A stretch of 64,000 bases of DNA from an uncultured Chitinophagaceae bacterium (GCA_903895845.1 CAITVK010000122.1:28062-92061), one strand, 5' to 3'; counted from the first letter of the stretch, positions 1-9,691 are shown. Notes: generated by a model from the letters alone, not told the origin. Program-made: numbers and translations.

Positions 1-65
1 CCTAAACTTCTAACTGATTATTGCCTTCGATTCTAAAATCTTTGCAGAAAGCTGCTAATGAAATG

Positions 66-1037
66 TTATTTTTTATTGTTCTTGCTCTTTTTGGCTTCTT
101 TTCTTTTTACGAATGTATCATCAAAATAACACTCCATACCTCTTCTGTTACCGCAACTCCCCTTTTCTTTTAAGGTCACTTCATTACCTTCAAAGTTGAA
201 ATCAATAACACATGGATCACCAGCTTGGCTATAAATGCCCGTTGCTGCATCTGTCATTTTCAGCTGTCCTTTCAGTTCACCTACACAAGTGCCGTCTTTT
301 TTTTCAAAATGGATAAAGAACATGTAGGTATTGGCATCTTTTCCATCGCGGATGCTCATAAAGTTCTGCTTATCGGTAGCATATTCCCCACTCAGTTTGT
401 TCTTTCTAGGTAGTGTATCTATTGGGTTCAGCACCACGCCCACCTTTTTTGGGTCTTCGTTGGTATCGTTCACAACTACCATAAATACCCCTGCTGTATT
501 GTACACCCATCCCACTTTGGTAAACTGCAATTGTTTTGTTTCTTTATTGATGCGCTCTTTGCTTACCGTAAAAGTGGGTTCTTTATTAATGGAAAGGGAA
601 TGAACGTATCCATCTTCATCTGCATCATTACTCAGCAGGACCTTTGCTGCCAAAAATTTATTCTCCTTATTAAATACCACCGCTACCTCCTGCACTTGCT
701 CGTGCTGAATGACGTTGAACAATAAATAGATTTCATTTTCTTTATTGATTCGTCCAACGGGATGGATAATGTATTTTGCTTTGGTATCAATCAATTCTTC
801 CAACACGCTATCCGGAATAAATTGTCCCAATACTTTATGACTGATTCTTATCGTATCGGCAAAAGCATTGATGTTGGTATCTGCCACTGTGTATGGCAAG
901 GCAATGGGAGCAAAGGCAGCCACAAAATCATTCACTTTCACAGGGGCATCGCCCTCTAGATTCGTTTTCTTGTTTTTGCAGCTAAAAGTAGCAATCGCAA
1001 CCAGTATTATAAGGAAGAACTGAATATTACGTACCAT
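66..1037 (-). CDS. Hypothetical lipoprotein, 323 aa
   Basis: I do not recognise the family. The protein starts with a short positive region, a hydrophobic stretch and a lipobox ending IATFSC (Cys20), so it is probably an outer-membrane or periplasmic lipoprotein. The rest looks soluble and mixed alpha/beta, with a Lys/Asn-rich tail. The open frame runs further upstream to 1202, but that part reads through a 21-bp tandem repeat and would place the signal peptide internally. I therefore chose the ATG at 1037; an ATG at 1052 is also possible. It stands alone, divergent from the PEP carboxykinase gene. Function unknown. Confidence 0.75.
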   Translation of the reverse strand: MVRNIQFFLIILVAIATFSCKNKKTNLEGDAPVKVNDFVAAFAPIALPYTVADTNINAFADTIRISHKVLGQFIPDSVLEELIDTKAKYIIHPVGRINKENEIYLLFNVIQHEQVQEVAVVFNKENKFLAAKVLLSNDADEDGYVHSLSINKEPTFTVSKERINKETKQLQFTKVGWVYNTAGVFMVVVNDTNEDPKKVGVVLNPIDTLPRKNKLSGEYATDKQNFMSIRDGKDANTYMFFIHFEKKDGTCVGELKGQLKMTDAATGIYSQAGDPCVIDFNFEGNEVTLKEKGSCGNRRGMECYFDDTFVKRKEAKKSKNNKK

Positions 1038-1139
1038 ATTATTATATACCATAGTGTTTTTTGACGCGATAAAAATAGGTGTATTCGGTAGAATAGGGCA
1101 ATTCTTAATTGATAAAAGGTTCATCTTCTTCCTTTTTAG

Positions 1140-1307
1140 GCTAGCCTGAAGTCGTTCCAAGCTAGCCTGAAGTCGTTCTAAGCTAGGCTGAAGTCGTTCC
1201 AAGCTGGGCTAAAGTCATTCCAAGCTAGCCTAAAGTCATTCCAAGCTAGCCTGAAGTCATTCCAAGCTAGGCTGAAGTCATTCTAGGCTAGCTTGAAATC
1301 GTTTCAT
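1140..1307. repeat. 21-bp tandem array, 8 units
   Basis: Eight contiguous 21-bp units with core gctagcctgaagtc, without spacers. Units differ by substitutions (c/g, g/a and cgtt/catt) but not by length. The array lies about 100 bp upstream of the lipoprotein start. Because 21 is a multiple of 3, one minus-strand frame stays open as LERLQAS heptads. This is the first of four arrays with the same period in the window. Confidence 0.9.
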
Positions 1308-1615
1308 AGTGGCCGAATCGGTCAGAAGCGAGCAATTGAATCAAGCCAAACTAATAAGGAGACAAATAATCGGGTGAATTGGATTACAAATCTTTCCTAA
1401 ATGTCACTCAATAAGGTAATTATAGGTTGGGAATTGCTGATTTATAATACGATTGTCCATCTGAATGATAATAATCATCTAAAAATTTATTCATTACTGA
1501 TGAAGGTCACTTTGCACCTTCTGATTGTTTAGCAATTTGCACCCATCAAAATAATGACAGAAAAACACACACTCCTCATTATAAAAACGCTTTTTAAAAC
1601 TTAAAATATAAAGTT
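1308..1615. other. Spacer upstream of pckG
   Basis: An AT-rich gap of 308 bp between the repeat array and the PEP carboxykinase gene. It should hold the pckG promoter, but I see no clear -33/-7 pair of the Bacteroidota type. The nearest -7-like string is TCACTTTG around 1508, which has one mismatch. Confidence 0.4.
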
Positions 1616-3475
1616 ATGATTCAGGAAACAAAATTCCCTTTTCAAGAAGTTTCACCAGCAAAAGCTGATCTTGAAAGTTGGGTAAACAGTATCGCCAACC
1701 ATTGCGAAGCAGACTTCGTAAAATGGTGCGATGGAACTCAAGAAGAATACGACGGCCTCTGTCGATTGCTTGTCAACAAAGGAACCTTTATTAAATTGAA
1801 CCCAGAAAAACGCCCAAACAGCTTCGCTTGTTTCAGTGATCCTAGTGATGTTGCGAGAGTAGAAGACAAAACATTTATTTGTAGCCGCAGAAAAGAAGAT
1901 GCTGGCCCTACCAACAACTGGATGGAACCAAAAGAAATGAAAACTTTGTTGAATGGCTTGTTGCAAGGTTCTATGCAAGGACGTACTTTGTATGTTATTC
2001 CTTTTTGTATGGGGCCATTGGGCTCACCGTATGCAAGGTATGGCGTTCAATTGACCGACTCTGAATATGTTGTTGCCAATATGCACATCATGACAAGAAT
2101 GGGCGGTCAGGTTTATCCTTATCTGCACAAAGGAGAATACGTAAAATGTATTCACTCAGTAGGTGCACCTTTAGGGCCAACTCAGCAAGACTCCAAATGG
2201 CCAAACAATCCAACAGTTAAATACATTTCTCATTTCCCTGAAGACAGGTTAGTGATTTCTTATGGTAGTGGATATGGTGGAAATGCATTGATGGGTAAAA
2301 AATGTTTCGCACTGCGTATTGCCTCTGTAATGGGACGTGAAGAAGGATGGCTGGCAGAACACATGCTTATTCTAGGTGTTGAATCACCCGAAAAACAAAA
2401 AACTTATGTAGCTGCGGCCTTCCCTAGTGCTTGTGGAAAAACAAACTTTTCTATGATGATTCCTGCAAAAGGAGTAGACGATTGGAAAGTGACTACTGTG
2501 GGTGATGATATCGCATGGATTCATAAAGGAGAAGATGGTCGTTTATATGCCATCAATCCAGAAGCTGGCTACTTTGGTGTTGCACCAGGAACCAACTACA
2601 AAACAAATCCGAATGCAATGGAAAGCATCAAGGAAAATACCATCTTTACCAACGTAGCTATCACACCTGATGGAGATGTTTGGTGGGAAGGAATGACCAA
2701 AGAAGTTCCTGCTGGATTAACTAACTGGAAAGGTTTGCCTCACGATCCTGCAAGCGGACAACCTGCTGCACACGCTAACTCTAGGTTTACTGCACCTGCT
2801 TACCAAAATCCTGCAATAGATAGCGAATGGGATAGCCCTAAAGGTGTGCCAATCGAAGCATTTGTTTTTGGAGGAAGAAGAAGTACTGCTGTACCATTGG
2901 TTTGTCAATCTTTCAACTGGAATTTCGGTGTTTATACCGCCGCAACCATGGGTAGTGAAATGACTGCTGCTGCTTTTGGAGAAATAGGAAAGGTTCGTCG
3001 TGATCCATTTGCGATGTTGCCATTTATGGGTTATCACATGGGCGACTATGTAAACCATTGGTTACAATTTGGTCGTACTTTGGGTAATGCACCTCGTATC
3101 TTTAGTGTAAACTGGTTTAGAAAAGATGAAAATGGCAAATTCTTATGGCCAGGCTTTGGTGAAAATATGAGGGTATTGAAATGGATTGTTCAACGTGTGC
3201 ATGGTGGTGCAAGTGCAGTAGAAAGCCCAATTGGCTGGATGCCTCGCTATGAAGATATGGACTGGACAGGCATTGAAGACTTTGACAAAAATGATTTTGC
3301 AAAAATTATGACTGTAGACAGAGAACCTTGGAAACAAGAATTATTGTCTCATGAAGAGTTATTTGCAAAATTATATGACAAACTTCCTAAGGAGTTTTAC
3401 TTTATGAGAGAATTACTGTTGTCTGCGTTATGGCGTTCCCCTGAACATTGGGCCTTGGAACCTGAAAGAGAATAG
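1616..3475 (+). CDS. pckG: Phosphoenolpyruvate carboxykinase (GTP)
   Basis: Converts oxaloacetate and GTP to PEP and CO2, the entry step of gluconeogenesis, in the cytosol. At 619 aa it has the normal length for the GTP-dependent class. Visible motifs are the P-loop region [13 protein letters not shown], the conserved VGDDIAW segment after it, FGGRRS, and [19 protein letters not shown] near the C-terminus. The ATP-dependent class has a different architecture. The start is the ATG at 1616, preceded by an A/T-rich leader without a Shine-Dalgarno sequence. A strong terminator follows directly, so the gene is probably monocistronic. Confidence 0.97.
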   Translation: MIQETKFPFQEVSPAKADLESWVNSIANHCEADFVKWCDGTQEEYDGLCRLLVNKGTFIKLNPEKRPNSFACFSDPSDVARVEDKTFICSRRKEDAGPTNNWMEPKEMKTLLNGLLQGSMQGRTLYVIPFCMGPLGSPYARYGVQLTDSEYVVANMHIMTRMGGQVYPYLHKGEYVKCIHSVGAPLGPTQQDSKWPNNPTVKYISHFPEDRLVISYGSGYGGNALMGKKCFALRIASVMGREEGWLAEHMLILGVESPEKQKTYVAAAFPSACGKTNFSMMIPAKGVDDWKVTTVGDDIAWIHKGEDGRLYAINPEAGYFGVAPGTNYKTNPNAMESIKENTIFTNVAITPDGDVWWEGMTKEVPAGLTNWKGLPHDPASGQPAAHANSRFTAPAYQNPAIDSEWDSPKGVPIEAFVFGGRRSTAVPLVCQSFNWNFGVYTAATMGSEMTAAAFGEIGKVRRDPFAMLPFMGYHMGDYVNHWLQFGRTLGNAPRIFSVNWFRKDENGKFLWPGFGENMRVLKWIVQRVHGGASAVESPIGWMPRYEDMDWTGIEDFDKNDFAKIMTVDREPWKQELLSHEELFAKLYDKLPKEFYFMRELLLSALWRSPEHWALEPERE

Positions 3476-3492
3476 AAAACGAGAACTATACG

Positions 3493-3530
3493 AAAGGGAA
3501 CAAGTAATTTTGCTTGTTCCCTTTTTCTTT
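3493..3530 (+). terminator. Rho-independent terminator after pckG
   Basis: A perfect 12-bp stem (3493-3504 with 3513-3524, arm aaagggaacaag) with an 8-nt loop, followed by a T-rich tail. It lies 17 bp after the pckG stop. Confidence 0.85.
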
Positions 3531-3564
3531 AAGTTTCATCACCAAAATAGATTGAAAATTATTT

Positions 3565-4350
3565 ATGAATGAATTAGAAAACAGTATAACCAATGTAGAG
3601 GAAATGAAAGAAGTGGCAGACATACTTCTAAAAACCGGCACTATGCTGATGAGTGCGGGTGCCAATACAGGCAGGGTAAGAACAACGGTGCACAGAATGG
3701 CAGATGCGTTTGGATATTCTATTGACTTACATATCAGTCAACGTTCTATCTGGCTAACCATGCTCAACGAACACGGAGCTTCAATATTCACCATCGTACG
3801 GGTAACCCCTTCACATATCATCAATTTCAGAACAATCTCTGGTATCAGTAAAATGAGCTGGAGTTTGGTAGAGGAGCGTTGGACTATAAATCAAATCACT
3901 GATGAGCTGAAAAGATTGGAACAATTACCTCGCTTTCCCAGATGGCTGGTATTAACATTAGTTGGGTTGGCTGGTGCGGGTTTCTGTTCACTGGCAGATG
4001 GTACTCCCATTGAACTAGCTTTTACTTTTGTGGCGTCTTTTCTTGGTCTTTATGTTCGTCAGGAGGCGCTGAAGGGAGGCTTCAATCCGTATGTTTCAGT
4101 TTATTTTTCTGCTTTTACTGCATCGCTCATAGCAGGTTCAGCATCTAAATTAGGGCTGAGCGATAGTCAGAATCATGCTTATGTAACTTCAGTACTATTT
4201 CTTATTCCAGGTGTGCCTCTCATCAATTCATTCTCGGATATATTGGATGGCAATGTGCAAAATGGTGTTACCCGAGGTTTCGTCGGGTTTCTGATTTCTT
4301 TTTCAATCGCTTTAGGAATACTTACTTCTGCTTTAATCTATCAATTTTAA
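3565..4350 (+). CDS. Threonine/serine exporter family protein, ThrE N-terminal (YjjP-like) subunit
   Basis: Matches the ThrE/YjjP family (DUF1212). A soluble N-terminal region of about 120 residues contains LKTGTMLMSAGANTGRVRTT and is followed by about five hydrophobic segments (residues 128-258). In this family the two halves of ThrE can be separate proteins, and the next gene encodes the other half. Substrates known for relatives are threonine/serine (ThrE) and succinate (YjjPB); the substrate here cannot be told from sequence. Three bases separate the stop from the start of the partner, so the two are almost surely co-transcribed. Confidence 0.85.
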   Translation: MNELENSITNVEEMKEVADILLKTGTMLMSAGANTGRVRTTVHRMADAFGYSIDLHISQRSIWLTMLNEHGASIFTIVRVTPSHIINFRTISGISKMSWSLVEERWTINQITDELKRLEQLPRFPRWLVLTLVGLAGAGFCSLADGTPIELAFTFVASFLGLYVRQEALKGGFNPYVSVYFSAFTASLIAGSASKLGLSDSQNHAYVTSVLFLIPGVPLINSFSDILDGNVQNGVTRGFVGFLISFSIALGILTSALIYQF

Positions 4351-4353
4351 CCT

Positions 4354-4851
4354 ATGTCTTGGATATTAATCATATTATACAAATCAATTTGGGGAGGCCT
4401 TGCCGCCCTAGGCTTTGCGGCTTTGTTCAATGTGCCTGTTCGTAGTTTCTTTCATATTTTTTTATTTGGAGGAATAGGTGTTTTTATCAAGTTCACTTTA
4501 CTACATTTCAATTTCAATATTGCGCTTTCTTCTCTGGCAGGTGCAGTGGCAATTGGGTTCCTAAGTATTCCGGCAGCACATTACAAGCATACACCTCCTC
4601 TTATATTCTATATCCCGGCGGTTATACCAATGATTCCGGGGATACTAGCTTATCGGATGATTTTAGGTTTAATCACTCTTACAGGTAATCCAAAATCTGC
4701 TACCTATGGCGCCACTTTATCTGAAACCATCAATTATGGCTTGAAGGTGGTTTTTATACTTATCAGCCTATCAGTCGGGGTGGTGATACCAATGTTACTA
4801 TTACGCAAAGAATCTGTAAAAGATATAAAAGTGCCTTTTACCAGAAAATAG
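4354..4851 (+). CDS. Threonine/serine exporter family protein, C-terminal (YjjB-like) subunit
   Basis: A 165-aa, almost wholly hydrophobic protein with about five membrane segments, matching the DUF3815/YjjB half of the ThrE exporter. The segment PAVIPMIPGILAYRMILGL is typical of this half. It follows the YjjP-like gene after three bases and most likely forms a two-component inner-membrane exporter with it. The last codon adjoins a possible GTG start of the next gene, but that gene more likely starts at 4890. Confidence 0.85.
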   Translation: MSWILIILYKSIWGGLAALGFAALFNVPVRSFFHIFLFGGIGVFIKFTLLHFNFNIALSSLAGAVAIGFLSIPAAHYKHTPPLIFYIPAVIPMIPGILAYRMILGLITLTGNPKSATYGATLSETINYGLKVVFILISLSVGVVIPMLLLRKESVKDIKVPFTRK

Positions 4852-4889
4852 TGCTTTATACCTTATTTTATTTACTAAAAAACATTAAA

Positions 4890-5654
4890 ATGAAACAGTT
4901 TAAACTTCATTACTGCTTGTGCTTTGCCACAATGCTGTTGGTTATTAGTATGTTTACCACTAGCATCGTCCACGCACAAGTAACACAAAGAGTCGTTAAC
5001 AACCAGACACAAACCTGGATTAGCATCAACAGTACCGAACGTTTTACCAATAAGTGGGGAATTGTGGCAGATTTACACTACAGGTCTAACCAAATACTTG
5101 CTAGTCCCAACTTTTATTTTGCCCGCGCTGGAATTAATTATTGGTTAAACGATAATATCACATTTACTGTAGGGTATGCTCACATGTGGTTAGCGCCAAC
5201 TATTGCAGGATGGCATACTTACTCCAACGAAAACCGTATTTATGAGCAGGCACAGTTTATTACCAAATTTGGTAAAGTAACTTTTTTGGGAAGGCTTAGA
5301 AATGAGCAAAGATGGCAAGAGAAGATAGTAAATGACAAGAGTACTCACACTAATAAGTTCACAGACAGGGTTCGTACGCTAGGGTATTTTACGATTCCAT
5401 TGTTTAAAAACCCCAAACTGCCCGCACTTGCATTGGCTGATGAACTATGTGTTCAGACTGGAAAGGAAGTAGTGTATAATGTATTTGATCAGAATAGATT
5501 CTTCATTGGGATAAAACAAAAAGTGAACAAAAATTTAAGCTTCGATTTTGGATATATGTTGCTGGATCAAGAAAAAGCAGATGGCTATCACTTTGATCAA
5601 GACCATACATTACGCTGTTTTTTTTATTACATGCCCGACCTGAGAAAGAAGTAG
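4890..5654 (+). CDS. DUF2490 family outer-membrane-type protein
   Basis: A 254-aa secreted protein with a signal peptide (hydrophobic core ATMLLVISMFTTSIV, cleavage after HAQ). Repeated amphipathic strands follow, such as WGIVADLHYRSNQI, FARAGINYWLNDNITFTVGYAH and FDFGYMLL, as in the DUF2490 beta-barrel-like family of Bacteroidota. The role of the family is not established. A GTG at 4851 is in frame, but the ATG at 4890 starts a proper signal peptide and is preferred. It may be read together with the exporter pair upstream (39-bp gap). Confidence 0.75.
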   Translation: MKQFKLHYCLCFATMLLVISMFTTSIVHAQVTQRVVNNQTQTWISINSTERFTNKWGIVADLHYRSNQILASPNFYFARAGINYWLNDNITFTVGYAHMWLAPTIAGWHTYSNENRIYEQAQFITKFGKVTFLGRLRNEQRWQEKIVNDKSTHTNKFTDRVRTLGYFTIPLFKNPKLPALALADELCVQTGKEVVYNVFDQNRFFIGIKQKVNKNLSFDFGYMLLDQEKADGYHFDQDHTLRCFFYYMPDLRKK

Positions 5655-5708
5655 AAATGCTGTGCTGATTGTTATAATTGGGGTAGTGCTGGTAATCATA
5701 GAAAAAGT

Positions 5709-5760
5709 AAAGAGTCTGTTTGAGGTAAAAACTTCAATACAGACTCTTTGCTTTTGTTTA
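5709..5760. terminator. Bidirectional terminator between converging genes
   Basis: A perfect 11-bp stem (5709-5719 with 5739-5749, arm aaagagtctgt) with T-rich flanks on both strands. It lies between the plus-strand DUF2490 gene and the end of the minus-strand esterase gene and can serve both. Confidence 0.75.
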
Positions 5761-5770
5761 ACTTAAATCA

Positions 5771-6679
5771 TTAATACAATTTATTCGCTTTCATCCACAC
5801 AAAAACCCAATCCAACCAGTCGCCAGGCTCATCTTTATTGTGCAATCCAAACCCATGTCCGCCCTTCTGAACAATATGAACCTCTGCAGGAACTTTATTC
5901 TTTTTCAGTGCCAAAAAGAATTCAAGGCTGTTCTCCACTTTCACAGTTTTATCATCCGCCGCATGAATCAAAAACGTTGGTGGCGTATTGGGAGTCACTT
6001 GCAATTCGTTGCTATATAACTCAATTTTTTCTTTAGATGCCTTCTTTCCCAACATATTATCCCTGCTTCCTTTGTGTGCGAGACTATCTGTAAAACTGAT
6101 GACAGGATACCCCAATACCATAAAGTCGGGACGTAAATTAGTATTTTCTTTATTGGTGATCAGGCTAACAGCATAGTGTGTTCCTAAGGAAGAAGCCAGA
6201 TGCCCGCCCGCCGAAAAGCCCATGATGCCAACGTTACCAGGGTTAATATTAAATTCGGCAGCCCTGTCACGCACTATTTTTATGGCTTGTTGTGCATCCA
6301 TCAATGCCACTGTTTCTGTGTTCTCAACACAAGCGGTATCAATTGGTAGCCTATATTTCAATACAAAAGCAGCAATGCCTTGTTTGTTATAATTCTTTGC
6401 TACTTCATGTCCTTCGTGGTCAATAGCCAGTCTCGAGTAACCGCCCCCGGGACAAATAATTACGGCTGCCTTTGCGCTATCCGGTTTCTCCGGCAAATAC
6501 GCATACAAAACAGGAACAGTTACACCACCCACCCTACCCGGAAGAGGCGAAACTTCAACTACACTACAAGGTCTGCTGTTTGGGATAGCTCCTTTGTACA
6601 AAGGAATAATTGTTTGTGAATGAATGGACGACATAAGCATGATTGACAAAGGCAATAAAAATGATTTCTTAAAATTCAT
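5771..6679 (-). CDS. Secreted alpha/beta-hydrolase esterase
   Basis: A 302-aa alpha/beta-hydrolase with a signal peptide (MNFKKSFLLPLSIMLMSSIHSQ). It shows an oxyanion-hole motif CPGGGYSRLA, the nucleophile elbow GFSAGGH (Ser), an acid in HAADDKTVKVEN and a catalytic His in GGHGFG. This arrangement is typical of acetylxylan-esterase-like and BD-FAE-type esterases that deacetylate or deferuloylate plant polysaccharides; that substrate is inference. A paralogue of the same architecture lies divergently at 7512. Between them are a repeat array and a decayed gene, so this may be the remains of a polysaccharide-use locus. Confidence 0.85.
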   Translation of the reverse strand: MNFKKSFLLPLSIMLMSSIHSQTIIPLYKGAIPNSRPCSVVEVSPLPGRVGGVTVPVLYAYLPEKPDSAKAAVIICPGGGYSRLAIDHEGHEVAKNYNKQGIAAFVLKYRLPIDTACVENTETVALMDAQQAIKIVRDRAAEFNINPGNVGIMGFSAGGHLASSLGTHYAVSLITNKENTNLRPDFMVLGYPVISFTDSLAHKGSRDNMLGKKASKEKIELYSNELQVTPNTPPTFLIHAADDKTVKVENSLEFFLALKKNKVPAEVHIVQKGGHGFGLHNKDEPGDWLDWVFVWMKANKLY

Positions 6680-6948
6680 ACTGGCAATTAATTAAAAATA
6701 ATGGGCTAAAAGTAGGTAATTATTCTTTTTGATTGAACAGGCAATTCTTCAGCTGATTTTTACCTAGACATATAGATAGAACAGTTTTCTGGTTAAATAC
6801 TTGCTTGGCTAGTATGCAAGAGTGATGTTGATGAAAGACTGATGGCGGATGAGCGATTAGTGGCATCCTTAATAAGATTCCGGATAGAAACCGCGAGGCA
6901 TGACAGAATCATGCTAAACTTCGACATTAAACCTAGGTTTTTGCAGTT
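6680..6948. other. Spacer without recognised feature
   Basis: About 270 bp between the minus-strand esterase start and the repeat array. I see no ORF or hairpin. It probably holds the esterase promoter, which I could not identify. Confidence 0.4.
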
Positions 6949-7157
6949 TTTCTTTGTTAGTTTCTAAAGTTTCTTTGTTAGTTTCTTGTTTTCCTTTAAA
7001 AGAAAAACTAATTCCACAAGAGAAAGCTTATTTTCTTTATTAGTTTCCTCTGTTTCTTTCAAAGAAAACTTCCATTCTTTGTTAGTTTCTAACTTTTCTT
7101 TCTAAGAAAAACTATATTCCTTTAAAGAAAAACTCGCTTTTCTCGCTTTCTAACCAT
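6949..7157. repeat. Degenerate 21-bp array with alternating unit types
   Basis: Roughly ten units of 21 bp (one of 20). One type reads tttctttgttagtttct; it recurs at 6949, 6970, 7032 and 7074, and those distances are 21, 62 and 42. The other type reads like cctttaaagaaaaact, with copies near 6991, 7095 and 7116. The second type is partly the reverse complement of the first, so the array can also fold into imperfect hairpins. It lies between the two divergent esterase genes. Confidence 0.75.
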
Positions 7158-7218
7158 ATTCTCAATTGGTTTCCAAACAACTTCTTGACAAATGTGGTTT
7201 CCTGTAGCACTCTGCATA

Positions 7219-7480
7219 TCAAAAGAAATAGGCATAGTAAGCTTGTGTTCTATTGCCCGTATGGAAGTTGTCATTTACAGATAAGGTGAGAGAGGTTACC
7301 TTTCCACCTTTCCATGTCCAGTCTTTTTTAATGCCTGCATCCACGTGCCCGCTAGTCCTCTTACTCGCTTAAATCTACAAAAGCTTGCGCATTGCGTCTC
7401 GTGTGTGCATTCCTAAGGTATAATCCTTTTTGTTCCGAATAACCATTATCTGCTAAGTTTGTAGCCACAACGAGTTGTAA
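7219..7480 (-). pseudogene. Remnant of a decayed gene, possibly a carbohydrate-active enzyme C-terminus
   Basis: The minus strand holds two stretches of protein-like sequence in different frames. The first reads VATNLADNGYSEQKGLYLRN and continues to a stop. The second reads about 44 residues including DAGIKKDWTWKGGKVTSLTL and ends at a TGA at 7219-7221. The WTWKGGKVTSLTL segment resembles C-terminal domains of glycoside hydrolases, but this is a weak resemblance. No start codon or intact frame is present. The setting between two secreted esterases fits a lost polysaccharide-degrading gene. Confidence 0.35.
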
Positions 7481-7511
7481 ATGCGTTTATTGGGGATTAA
7501 TTACAAGAAAG

Positions 7512-8435
7512 ATGATACTAAAATTAAAAGTTACTGTTCTGTTTTTGTTGTCGGTTGCCTTGTTGCAACAAACTATTGCACAAGCCTTTATTCCTCTGTG
7601 GCCTGCGGGTAAAATGCCCAATACCAAAGGGTTGGTACTAACAGATAGCATCTTTAATGAGCGTTATCAACGGATAGGGACGCCCGGTATCTATGCATTT
7701 TTTCCATCGAGACAAGAAAATAAAAATACGGCTGTTATTCTATGTCCGGGTGGCGGATATCATCATTATGCGCACGTAAGTACTTTTCAGGTTGCCAAAT
7801 GGTTCAACACCATGGGCATCAGCGCCTTTGTTCTCATCTCCCGTTTGCCACATTCCCCCGATTTGGTTGAGCGTTCAAAAGCCCCTTTGCAAGATGCACA
7901 AAGAGCCATGAGACTGATAAGGGCCAATGCACAAACATGGAACATTAATCCAGATAAAATTGGAATCATGGGTTTCTCAGCTGGCGGTCATGTAGCGTCT
8001 ACCTTGGGCACGCATACCGAGGATGTTTCTTCCATCAATGATTCTTTGGATAAAATATCCTTCAATCCCAATTTTATGTTGCTGGTTTCCCCCGTAATTA
8101 CAATGGGAGAGTGGGCGCACAAGGGTAGTAAGGATAATTTACTGGGAGAAAATCCTTCCAAAGAATTAATAGAAACGTATTCTTCCGAACTTCAGGTGAC
8201 CACAAAGACACCGCCTACTTTTATTGTGGTTGCAGAAAATGATAAAACCGTTCCTCCCCAAAATAGTCTCTTATTTTACAATGCCTTGCGAGCAAAAAAT
8301 GTATCTGCTTCCTTGCATGTGTTTCCTTTTGGGGGGCATGCCATCGGGTTACAAAATAATCCGGGCAGTACCAGATTGTGGAGAGAACTCTGCGAGCTTT
8401 GGTTGGTGGAAATGGGATTTGTAAAAGGAGAATAA
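7512..8435 (+). CDS. Secreted alpha/beta-hydrolase esterase, paralogue
   Basis: A 307-aa protein with a signal peptide (MILKLKVTVLFLLSVALLQQ, cleavage near IAQA) and the same plan as the esterase at 5771-6679. It has CPGGGYHHYA, the nucleophile elbow GFSAGGHVAS, the acid region VAENDKTVPPQNS and a His in GGHAIGLQ. Both also share a segment like HKGSKDNLLGENPSKELIETYSSELQV, so they arose by duplication. The likely role is removal of acyl groups from polysaccharides in the periplasm or outside the cell; the substrate is not determinable. It precedes dinB, with no sign that the two are co-regulated. Confidence 0.85.
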   Translation: MILKLKVTVLFLLSVALLQQTIAQAFIPLWPAGKMPNTKGLVLTDSIFNERYQRIGTPGIYAFFPSRQENKNTAVILCPGGGYHHYAHVSTFQVAKWFNTMGISAFVLISRLPHSPDLVERSKAPLQDAQRAMRLIRANAQTWNINPDKIGIMGFSAGGHVASTLGTHTEDVSSINDSLDKISFNPNFMLLVSPVITMGEWAHKGSKDNLLGENPSKELIETYSSELQVTTKTPPTFIVVAENDKTVPPQNSLLFYNALRAKNVSASLHVFPFGGHAIGLQNNPGSTRLWRELCELWLVEMGFVKGE

Positions 8436-8545
8436 ATTGATGAGGGCTAGAAGTCTTGATAGAGGTTTACTAAATAAAAACTGATTTTATTTGTCGTATT
8501 CAGTATTAATCCTTTATTTCACTCTCTATTAATCGCTCAGTTTGT

Positions 8546-9691
8546 ATGCAATCTCCGCAACGTTACATTGCCCATCTGGATCTGGATAGCTTTTTTGTAA
8601 GTGTGAAGGTATTAAATAACCCCCAACTGAAGGGAAAGCCAATTATTGTTGGCGGTTCCAAAGACAGAGGAGTGGTAAGTACCTGTAGTTATGAGGCACG
8701 CAAGTTTGGTGTGCATAGTGCCATGCCAATGAAAAAAGCGATGGAATTGTGTCCTGATGCCATTTTGGTTCATGGGACTCGTGGAGAATACAGCCGGTTT
8801 TCCAGATGGGTAACCGATATCATTGCTGCGAAAGCACCTTTGTTTGAAAAAGCCAGTATTGATGAGTTCTATGTTGATTTAACCGGAATGGATAAGTTTT
8901 TTGACCCCTATCAATGGACAATAGACCTACGCGCTGAGATAATAGATAAGACACAGCTGCCAATTTCTTTTGGATTGGCTACAAACAAAATGGTTGCAAA
9001 GATTGCTACCGATATGGCAAAACCCAACGGGTATCTTTTTGTACGGCCTGGTATGGAACAAGCTTTTCTGGCGTCGCTTCCTGTCAATAAGTTTTCGGGG
9101 GTAGGAGATGTTACCCATAAGGTTCTAAATGAGATGGGAATCAAAACCATCGGTGATATTTTGGGGATACCATTAACTATACTGGAGAAAAAATTAGGGA
9201 AGTGGGGGGTAGATTTATACAATAAAGCACGAGGAATACATAATGGACAAGTGAATAATTATCATGAAGCAAAATCTATTTCTACCGAAAGTACTTTTGA
9301 AGAGAACACATCTGATATGAATTTCCTGTTGAAAGAATTGGTAAGGATGACCGAAAGGGTGGGTTTTGAACTTCGTAGGGAAGAAAAACTAACAGGTTGT
9401 GTTGCGGTGAAGATTAGATATGCCAACTTTGAAACAACTACCAAGCAAGCCACCATCAATTTTACTTTTAGTGATGATGAGTTGATAGTTGCCGCTATGC
9501 AGTTGTTTCATCAATTATATAAATCAGAAAAACCAGTCAGGTTGCTTGGTGTACGGCTAAGTGAGATAAGTAGTCACTCATTACAAGGAAGTTTGTTTGA
9601 TAGTCCCGAAAAGAAAGTAAACCTTTATAAGGCAATAGACGATGTGAAGAATAAATATGGAAGAGGGGCATTGAAAAGGGCCAGGAGTTGA
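8546..9691 (+). CDS. dinB: DNA polymerase IV (Y-family translesion polymerase)
   Basis: A 381-aa Y-family polymerase that copies damaged templates with low fidelity. The palm and finger motifs are all present: HLDLDSFFVSVKV with the first metal-binding Asp residues, VVSTCSYEARKFGVHSAMPM, and the catalytic SIDEFYVDLTG. The helix-hairpin-helix region KFSGVGDVTHKVLNEMGI and a little-finger domain follow. I see no obvious beta-clamp box at the C-terminus, which ends in basic residues. No LexA-type operator was recognised upstream. Confidence 0.95.
   Translation: MQSPQRYIAHLDLDSFFVSVKVLNNPQLKGKPIIVGGSKDRGVVSTCSYEARKFGVHSAMPMKKAMELCPDAILVHGTRGEYSRFSRWVTDIIAAKAPLFEKASIDEFYVDLTGMDKFFDPYQWTIDLRAEIIDKTQLPISFGLATNKMVAKIATDMAKPNGYLFVRPGMEQAFLASLPVNKFSGVGDVTHKVLNEMGIKTIGDILGIPLTILEKKLGKWGVDLYNKARGIHNGQVNNYHEAKSISTESTFEENTSDMNFLLKELVRMTERVGFELRREEKLTGCVAVKIRYANFETTTKQATINFTFSDDELIVAAMQLFHQLYKSEKPVRLLGVRLSEISSHSLQGSLFDSPEKKVNLYKAIDDVKNKYGRGALKRARS

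Noticed and set aside
1038..1202. N-terminal extension of the lipoprotein frame through LERLQAS heptads
   Set aside because: It is produced by the 21-bp array and would place the lipoprotein signal in the interior.
3117..3337. Short minus-strand frames inside pckG and similar frames inside other genes
   Set aside because: They overlap well-supported genes and show no motif or start signal.
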